Shown here: positions 5,122 to 9,037 of the stretch, piece after piece
Layout of the letters: each line of letters opens with the position of its first letter
Position numbering within the stretch: the first letter of the stretch is position 1
Source: Alphaproteobacteria bacterium
GTDB taxonomy: Bacteria; Pseudomonadota; Alphaproteobacteria; RF32; CAG-239
Reading direction: 5' to 3'
DNA length: 9,037 bases
NCBI GenBank assembly: GCA_003542415.1
Contig: DPKR01000128.1
Coordinates: forward strand, 1-9,037
Made by a program: the position numbers and the translations under genes
The notes under the pieces: model-generated
The model's input: the letters and a program-made list of their open reading frames with translations, nothing else
What the model was told of the DNA's origin: nothing
Database searches by the model: none

Positions 5122-6405
5122 TTATTTTTTCTTTGCTTTTTTAGGCTGAACCGGCACATGAAAACCAATTTTTGTATTGTAGTTATCAATCTTTTTCAAA
5201 AGCTGATAATCAGGATACCCGTCTTGGTGCATTTTGGCTTTTGCCTGCAGTTTTTTAACAGCTTCTTTGGTCTTCGGGCCTAATTTGCCGTCAACTTTCA
5301 AATGTGTGTGCAAGATTCTGTTTGCAAATTTCTGCACTTTTTCAATATCTTTGTTTGTTAAAGCATATTGCCGTTCAGATGAAATCGGCTGATATTTTGC
5401 TTGAGACAAAACATAATCTGCAAGCAAGCTCACAGCTAAAGCATAATTTTCGGATCTGTTCCAAATCATAATCCGTCTGAAGTTGCCTAAAATAAGATAC
5501 GGCTGCCCTTTTCTGCCATCCGGAATAATGATGGAAGCTTTAAGATCTTTGTTCAAATCAAGCGCTTTGCCGTTCTTTTTCAAAACACCGAGTTCTATCC
5601 ACTCTTCAACAGTTTTGCGCGTTTTATAGCCCGTTAAAGTATAATCAAAATTCCAGGGGAGTTTCACAGCCTCACCCCACGGCTCGTCAATTTTCCAACC
5701 CAAATCTTTAAGATAGTTGGCCGCCGAACCGATAGCATCATCAAAGCTGTCCCAAATATCAACAACACCGTCTCCGTCATAATCTATCGCATAAGCATTA
5801 TATGTTGAAGGCATAAATTGAAAATGCCCCATAGCTCCTGCCCATGAGCCGAGCATTTTGTCATTTTCCAAATCAAAAGTATCCATAATTTTCAAAACAT
5901 TATAAAGCTCATTTTTAAAAAACTTGGATCTGCGGTTTTTATAGCTCAAATTTGTTAAGCCGTCAATTAAGTGATATTTACCCTTGTTTTGCCCGAAATT
6001 TGTTTCAACCGCCCAAAAGGCTGTCAAAAAATTTAAAGGCACACCGAATTCATCTTCCACCTTTTTGTATTTTTTATTCAAATCTTTATAATGTTCGCGC
6101 GCGTGAGCAACACGGCTTTCGGAAACAAGACGATTGAGATAATCTCTTGAGGTCAAAATAAACTCGGCTTGTTTTTGATCTTGCGCAACAACTTCCGGTT
6201 TCGGATGGTAATAAGAATTTTTGCCATAAGCTTTTTCGATTGTTTTTGGTGATATGCCTTTGGCAAGCATTTCTTGCTTTAAGTTATCAAGAAAAATCAT
6301 CCAAGCTTTGGGGGGTGTTTGGCTTTTATCCGCACTAAAAACGATGTTTGGCAACAAAAAGCCGAACATCAAAACAAAAGCGGATATAAGGCGCAACTTC
6401 TTCAT
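5122..6405 (-). CDS. mltB: Lytic murein transglycosylase, MltB/SLT_2 family with C-terminal peptidoglycan-binding domain
   Basis: The enzyme cuts the MurNAc-GlcNAc bond of peptidoglycan to leave 1,6-anhydro ends. The 427-residue product has a signal peptide (about 1-24, ending IVFS) without a lipobox cysteine. It is therefore probably soluble periplasmic, unlike E. coli MltB. The SLT_2 catalytic domain spans about 33-330. E134 in AFWAVETNFG is the expected catalytic acid, and GAMGHFQFMPSTY and an EF-hand-like DYDGDGVVDIWD follow. A PG_binding_1 domain occupies about 350-412 (VDGKLGPKTKEAVKKLQ), and the tail is lysine-rich. The start at 6405 was chosen because GAGAGG sits seven bases upstream (6418-6413). 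A GTG at 6420 in frame has no ribosome site and coincides with the predicted transcription start. The gene has its own promoter and is not tightly linked to hemW. Confidence 0.92.
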   Translation of the reverse strand: MKKLRLISAFVLMFGFLLPNIVFSADKSQTPPKAWMIFLDNLKQEMLAKGISPKTIEKAYGKNSYYHPKPEVVAQDQKQAEFILTSRDYLNRLVSESRVAHAREHYKDLNKKYKKVEDEFGVPLNFLTAFWAVETNFGQNKGKYHLIDGLTNLSYKNRRSKFFKNELYNVLKIMDTFDLENDKMLGSWAGAMGHFQFMPSTYNAYAIDYDGDGVVDIWDSFDDAIGSAANYLKDLGWKIDEPWGEAVKLPWNFDYTLTGYKTRKTVEEWIELGVLKKNGKALDLNKDLKASIIIPDGRKGQPYLILGNFRRIMIWNRSENYALAVSLLADYVLSQAKYQPISSERQYALTNKDIEKVQKFANRILHTHLKVDGKLGPKTKEAVKKLQAKAKMHQDGYPDYQLLKKIDNYNTKIGFHVPVQPKKAKKK

Positions 6406-6425
6406 AAACAAACCTCTCACACAAA

Positions 6426-6454
6426 AACATAAAACATTTTTTTGGAGTTGACAA
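6426..6454 (-). promoter_or_regulatory. Candidate sigma70-type promoter for the MltB-type gene
   Basis: On the minus strand, TTGTCA (6454-6449) and TATGTT (6431-6426) are separated by 17 bases. The expected start is near 6419, giving a leader of about 14 bases that carries the GAGAGG ribosome site. It lies in the 63-base gap after the hemW stop, where no terminator is visible. Confidence 0.55.
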
Positions 6455-6468
6455 GATAATGTTTAAAT

Positions 6469-7554
6469 TTATGAGCAAAGCTCTAATATTATTTTATCTA
6501 AAAGCAAAAAGCCCTGATTGGTTGCGCAAAGTGTTTCATTGCTCTCTTGCAAAAGGTTACCCGCAACCATTTGCTCAAGTTTCGGACGATTGATAAACTC
6601 GTTAAAATCAAGCCCGGTAATATCCTTAAAATGAGTTTTATCAATGCCTTTTTGAAGCCGTAAACCCATAATAATGAGTTCTTCGGCGCGCTCATTTGGT
6701 GTGAGTTCTTCTTTAATATGCGGATAAACAAGTGCATAATGTTTGTTTTTAAGTTTTAATCTGCCATGTGCGCTTTCACCGATGCCGATATAATCATCAC
6801 CCTGCCAATAACATTTGTTGTGTTTTGATTCGTATTGAGCCGGTGCAAAGTTTGAAACCTCATATCGCGGATAGCCATGTGTCGCTAAAAAATAAACCGT
6901 TTGTAAATACATTTCTGCGGCTTTGTCTTCTGCCATAGCTTTGACACCGCGCTTTTCAAATAAAGTCCCCTCTTCAATGGTGAGTTGATAAAGCGACAAA
7001 TGTTTTAAGCCAAAAGAAACAGCCTGTTCAAGCTCTTTAAGCCACTGATCCATATTCTGATTGGGGCGCGCATAAATCAAGTCAATCGAATGGTTGTCAA
7101 AGGTTTGGACAACATCTTCAATGCAAGCAAGAGCATCATTTAGATTATGCGTGCGCCCTAAAAGCTTCAAATCATCTCTGTTCAAAGCCTGCACACCGAG
7201 CGACAAACGGTTGATACCGGCGTTTTTCAAATCTTTGAACATATTTTCATGATTTGAGTTTGGATTAGCTTCCAAGCTGATTTCAACCCCGTCTTCAAAG
7301 CGCCATAATTTTGAGGCGTGAACAATCAGCTTTTCAATATGTTGCGGCTCAATAAGAGACGGCGTTCCACCCCCGAAGAAAATCGAGCGAATAGTTTTCT
7401 TTGGCAAAAGCTCATGATAATAATCAAGCTCGTTGATATAACTTTCAATCATTTCAGCTTGATTAACACTCTTTGCGACTTTTGAAAAAAAATCACAATA
7501 AGGGCATTTGCTTTTGCAATACGGCCAATGAAAATATATCGATAACGGTTCCAT
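6469..7554 (-). CDS. hemW: HemW, radical-SAM-family heme chaperone (coproporphyrinogen oxidase-like)
   Basis: HemW belongs to the HemN-like radical SAM family but is thought to bind and deliver heme rather than oxidise coproporphyrinogen III. The 361-residue length suits HemW and is much shorter than true HemN (about 450). The iron-sulfur cluster motif CxxxCxxC is at C13, C17 and C20 (YCKSKCPYCDF). FFGGGTPSL (59-67), SLEANP (93-98), RLSLGVQAL (116-124) and IDLIYARPNQ (157-166) follow. The HNxxYW element of the HemW group is at 245-250, followed by DYIGIGESAHG (254-264). A HemN_C-like winged-helix domain fills about 275-350. Many bacteria have rdgB upstream, but here mscL is upstream and separated by a terminator. 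No ribosome site precedes the ATG, and the promoter suggests a leaderless message. Confidence 0.94.
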   Translation of the reverse strand: MEPLSIYFHWPYCKSKCPYCDFFSKVAKSVNQAEMIESYINELDYYHELLPKKTIRSIFFGGGTPSLIEPQHIEKLIVHASKLWRFEDGVEISLEANPNSNHENMFKDLKNAGINRLSLGVQALNRDDLKLLGRTHNLNDALACIEDVVQTFDNHSIDLIYARPNQNMDQWLKELEQAVSFGLKHLSLYQLTIEEGTLFEKRGVKAMAEDKAAEMYLQTVYFLATHGYPRYEVSNFAPAQYESKHNKCYWQGDDYIGIGESAHGRLKLKNKHYALVYPHIKEELTPNERAEELIIMGLRLQKGIDKTHFKDITGLDFNEFINRPKLEQMVAGNLLQESNETLCATNQGFLLLDKIILELCS

Positions 7555-7560
7555 ATATTT

Positions 7561-7589
7561 TATGTATCAAAGTTATGTATAAAAATCAA
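7561..7589 (-). promoter_or_regulatory. Candidate hemW promoter adjacent to the start codon
   Basis: On the minus strand, TTGATT (7589-7584) and TACATA (7566-7561) are separated by 17 bases. Only six bases lie between the -10 box and the hemW ATG, so transcription would start at or next to the A of the ATG. The site starts just after the mscL terminator, leaving no room for a longer leader unless transcription reads through. Confidence 0.5.
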
Positions 7590-7591
7590 AC

Positions 7592-7618
7592 AAAAAAAGC
7601 GCCTTTTTTTAAAGGCGC
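7592..7618 (-). terminator. Strong intrinsic terminator of mscL
   Basis: On the minus strand, GCGCCTTT (7618-7611) pairs perfectly with AAAGGCGC (7606-7599) around a four-base loop and is followed by seven T (7598-7592). It lies about 20 bases after the mscL stop. The plus strand has no T-run after the stem, so the terminator works in one direction only. It isolates mscL from hemW. Confidence 0.92.
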
Positions 7619-7638
7619 CTTAAAAAATCAAAAAATGA

Positions 7639-8094
7639 TTATTTAGCTTTTTTAGCCGGTGCTTTCTTTGTTTCTTTCAGCTCAGACGTGCAGTGCGGGC
7701 AACGTGTGGCGTTGATTGAAATTTCAGAAAAGCAATAAGGACAAGTTTTTGTTGTCGGCTCAGCGGCTTCTGCAGCTGCTTCTTTAGCAGCCATCTTTTC
7801 TTGTAAAGTATTGATGGCTTTAATGAGCAAGAAAACGGCAAAAGCCACAATGATAAAGCTGATCAAAGCGTTGATGAAAGCGCCGTATCTGATGGCTACA
7901 TCATCTGTTAAAGCGATTTTCAAATCTGAAAAATCAACTTTACCGAGGAGTAATCCAATCGGCGGCATCAAAACATCTTCAACAAGTGAGTTAACGATTT
8001 TGCCGAAAGCAGCACCGATGATGATACCGACAGCCATGTCAATCACATTACCGCGCATTGCAAATTTCTTAAATTCATTTAAAAAGTTTTTCAT
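7639..8094 (-). CDS. mscL: Large-conductance mechanosensitive channel MscL with C-terminal zinc ribbon
   Basis: MscL is an inner-membrane homopentameric channel that opens under high membrane tension to release solutes during osmotic downshock. The 151-residue product has the N-terminal helix FKKFAMRGN (8-16), TM1 (about 17-45, [16 protein letters not shown], ending VLMPPIG) and a short periplasmic loop. TM2 spans about 71-95 ([18 protein letters not shown]), followed by an alanine/glutamate-rich cytoplasmic helix. A C-terminal extension carries CPYC (118-121) and CPHC (132-135), a two-knuckle zinc ribbon, then a lysine/alanine tail. The start at 8094 is preferred over an ATG at 8100: AAGGA ends seven bases before 8094 but only one base before 8100. 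The gene has its own promoter and terminator, so it is probably monocistronic. Confidence 0.96.
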   Translation of the reverse strand: MKNFLNEFKKFAMRGNVIDMAVGIIIGAAFGKIVNSLVEDVLMPPIGLLLGKVDFSDLKIALTDDVAIRYGAFINALISFIIVAFAVFLLIKAINTLQEKMAAKEAAAEAAEPTTKTCPYCFSEISINATRCPHCTSELKETKKAPAKKAK

Positions 8095-8101
8095 ATTCAT
8101 A

Positions 8102-8106
8102 TCCTT
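8102..8106 (-). promoter_or_regulatory. Shine-Dalgarno that selects the second ATG of mscL
   Basis: AAGGA on the minus strand is seven bases upstream of the ATG at 8094 but only one base from the ATG at 8100. The shorter start also gives an N-terminus whose length matches known MscL proteins better. Confidence 0.7.
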
Positions 8107-8129
8107 GTTAAAAAATCTAAAACAAATAG

Positions 8130-8159
8130 ATTATTAAAGCTTTTCAAAAAAATAGTCAA
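8130..8159 (-). promoter_or_regulatory. Candidate sigma70-type promoter of mscL
   Basis: On the minus strand, TTGACT (8159-8154) and AATAAT (8135-8130) are separated by 18 bases; each differs from consensus at one position. Transcription would start near 8123, about 28 bases before the mscL start. It is one of the best promoter matches in the window. Confidence 0.6.
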
Positions 8160-8172
8160 GATTTTATTTATT

Positions 8173-8964
8173 TTATTCGCCTAAAGCCATAAATAAATAG
8201 CTCATCACTATAAAACCCGCAAAAACGGCAAAAGCAGATTTTTCAGTGTCTTTATAACCATATGTTTCAGGCAAAATCTCGTTGATGACAACAAATAAGA
8301 GTGTACCCCCGGCCATTGCCATGGCAAGCGGAATGAGAGATATTGAAGCGCCGATTAAAAGAAGACCGACAAATGCTCCCAAAGGTTGCACCATACCGAT
8401 AATCAGTGCAATCAAAGCAGATTTTAATTTTGATTCGCCTGCAGCTACAAGCGAAATTGCCATTGTCAAACCTTCCGGAATATTATGAAGCGCAATACCA
8501 ATCACTAAACTCATCGGATTGATAAATTCTTCTGCTCCGTATGCCACACCGACAGCCAAGCCTTCAGGAAACTTATGCAGTGAAATGGCAATAATAAAAA
8601 GCCACGCTTTTCTTAAATCAAATTTAGGCCCATGACGCACCATATTGTTGTGTTCGTGCGGCAACAAAATATTTAACACCCAAACCAAAGAAACCCCCAG
8701 TGTTACTGCGCCGCAATACCAAAAACCTGCGACATGAACATCTTCCTTAATTTTCATCAGCTCTTCCATAGCCGGCACCAAAAGCGCAAAGAAAGAAGCC
8801 GCAAGCATCACCCCTGCTGCAATATTGAGCATCACATTGATATTGGTTTGTGAATATTTCTTTTTAAAATAAATACAAAAGCCGCCAACACCGGTAAAAA
8901 GTCCGGCAATCAAAGCCCCATAAAGCCCATTTAAAAAATTTGCATTTTGAAAAACACTAAGCAT
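8173..8964 (-). CDS. ZIP-family divalent metal transporter (ZupT/GufA-like)
   Basis: This inner-membrane transporter probably imports zinc or related divalent cations. The 263-residue product has about eight hydrophobic segments, a normal topology for the family. The two metal-site helices are clear: HKFPEGLAVGV (130-140) and ALHNIPEGLTMA (158-169), giving H130, E134, H160 and E164 as likely ligands. The loop before them (about 102-119) holds HEHNN and other histidines, as is usual for the variable ZIP loop. The start at 8964 has AGAGGA eight bases upstream (8978-8973). The gene overlaps the preceding partial gene by eight bases and is probably translationally coupled to it. Metal preference cannot be read from sequence. 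No metal-responsive operator is visible because the operon promoter lies outside the window. Confidence 0.92.
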   Translation of the reverse strand: MLSVFQNANFLNGLYGALIAGLFTGVGGFCIYFKKKYSQTNINVMLNIAAGVMLAASFFALLVPAMEELMKIKEDVHVAGFWYCGAVTLGVSLVWVLNILLPHEHNNMVRHGPKFDLRKAWLFIIAISLHKFPEGLAVGVAYGAEEFINPMSLVIGIALHNIPEGLTMAISLVAAGESKLKSALIALIIGMVQPLGAFVGLLLIGASISLIPLAMAMAGGTLLFVVINEILPETYGYKDTEKSAFAVFAGFIVMSYLFMALGE

Positions 8965-9037
8965 CAGATTTTTCCTCTGTCGGTTTTGAGCGGCTTAAAT
9001 GCGTCATTGAAAGAACTTTCGGCTCTAATTTTTCCTT
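8957..9037 (-). CDS. C-terminal end of an unidentified gene, 5' part outside the window
   Basis: From the window edge an open frame runs 26 codons to a TAG at 8959-8957 (ends SKPTEEKSDA), overlapping the ZIP gene start by eight bases. Its codons (CCG for proline, CGC, AGC, TTA) match neighbouring genes. A second open frame ends at TGA 8966-8964 (ends KPLKTDRGKI), overlapping the ATG as TGATG. It uses AGA and GGA, which look less typical here, so I prefer the first frame. The tail is too short and polar to identify. Confidence 0.45.
   Translation of the reverse strand, partial: KEKLEPKVLSMTHLSRSKPTEEKSDA

Noticed and set aside
6469..7554. Oxygen-independent coproporphyrinogen III oxidase HemN
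   Set aside because: The length (361) and the HNxxYW element match the HemW subgroup. The start lies almost directly before the CxxxCxxC motif, without the longer N-terminal part of HemN.
8141..8172. Terminator after the ZIP gene around AAAAGCTTT
   Set aside because: Only a four-base-arm A/T palindrome without a proper T-run; the sequence is better explained as the mscL promoter.

Overview
The window is AT-rich bacterial chromosome in which every gene I can support lies on the minus strand. So, in the direction of transcription, it reads from position 9037 down to 1. Gene content and order suggest an alphaproteobacterium. The run rlpA - dacC-type PBP - tmk - holB, with genes touching or overlapping, is an arrangement I associate with that class, and the HolB P-loop region looks alphaproteobacterial. 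The low GC content and the unfamiliar secreted protein fit an uncultured, possibly host- or gut-associated lineage. That placement is inference from content, not a database result.

Layout from the 9037 end: the tail of an unidentified gene (8957-9037) overlaps the start of a ZIP-family metal transporter (8173-8964). Next come mscL with its own promoter, a C-terminal zinc ribbon and a strong terminator (7592-8159), then hemW with a promoter so close to the ATG that the mRNA may be leaderless (6469-7589). An MltB-type lytic transglycosylase with its own promoter follows (5122-6454). The interval 4792-5121 has no protein gene. It holds a candidate structured RNA with a TATAAT box at one end and an intrinsic terminator at the other. 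Only 32 bases beyond that terminator begins a secreted, repeat-rich, cysteine-paired protein of unknown function (3499-4791). The last unit is rlpA - dacC-type carboxypeptidase - tmk - holB (1-3407). It is driven by a candidate promoter that overlaps a 13-bp-arm palindrome.

Functionally, three products act on peptidoglycan in the envelope: the MltB-like and RlpA lytic transglycosylases and the D,D-carboxypeptidase. Tmk and HolB serve DNA replication (dTDP supply and clamp loading). MscL and the ZIP protein are inner-membrane channel and transporter. HemW is a heme-handling radical-SAM-family protein.

Most of the window is ordinary housekeeping sequence. The part that may be undescribed is the pair formed by the structured RNA/leader (about 4824-5074) and the secreted protein after it. 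The protein has 14 cysteines in seven closely spaced pairs, about eleven Y-x-N/D-G repeats, and a basic C-terminal segment that could be a sorting signal. I could not assign the RNA to a known family. No tRNA, rRNA, CRISPR array, insertion sequence or attachment site was seen.
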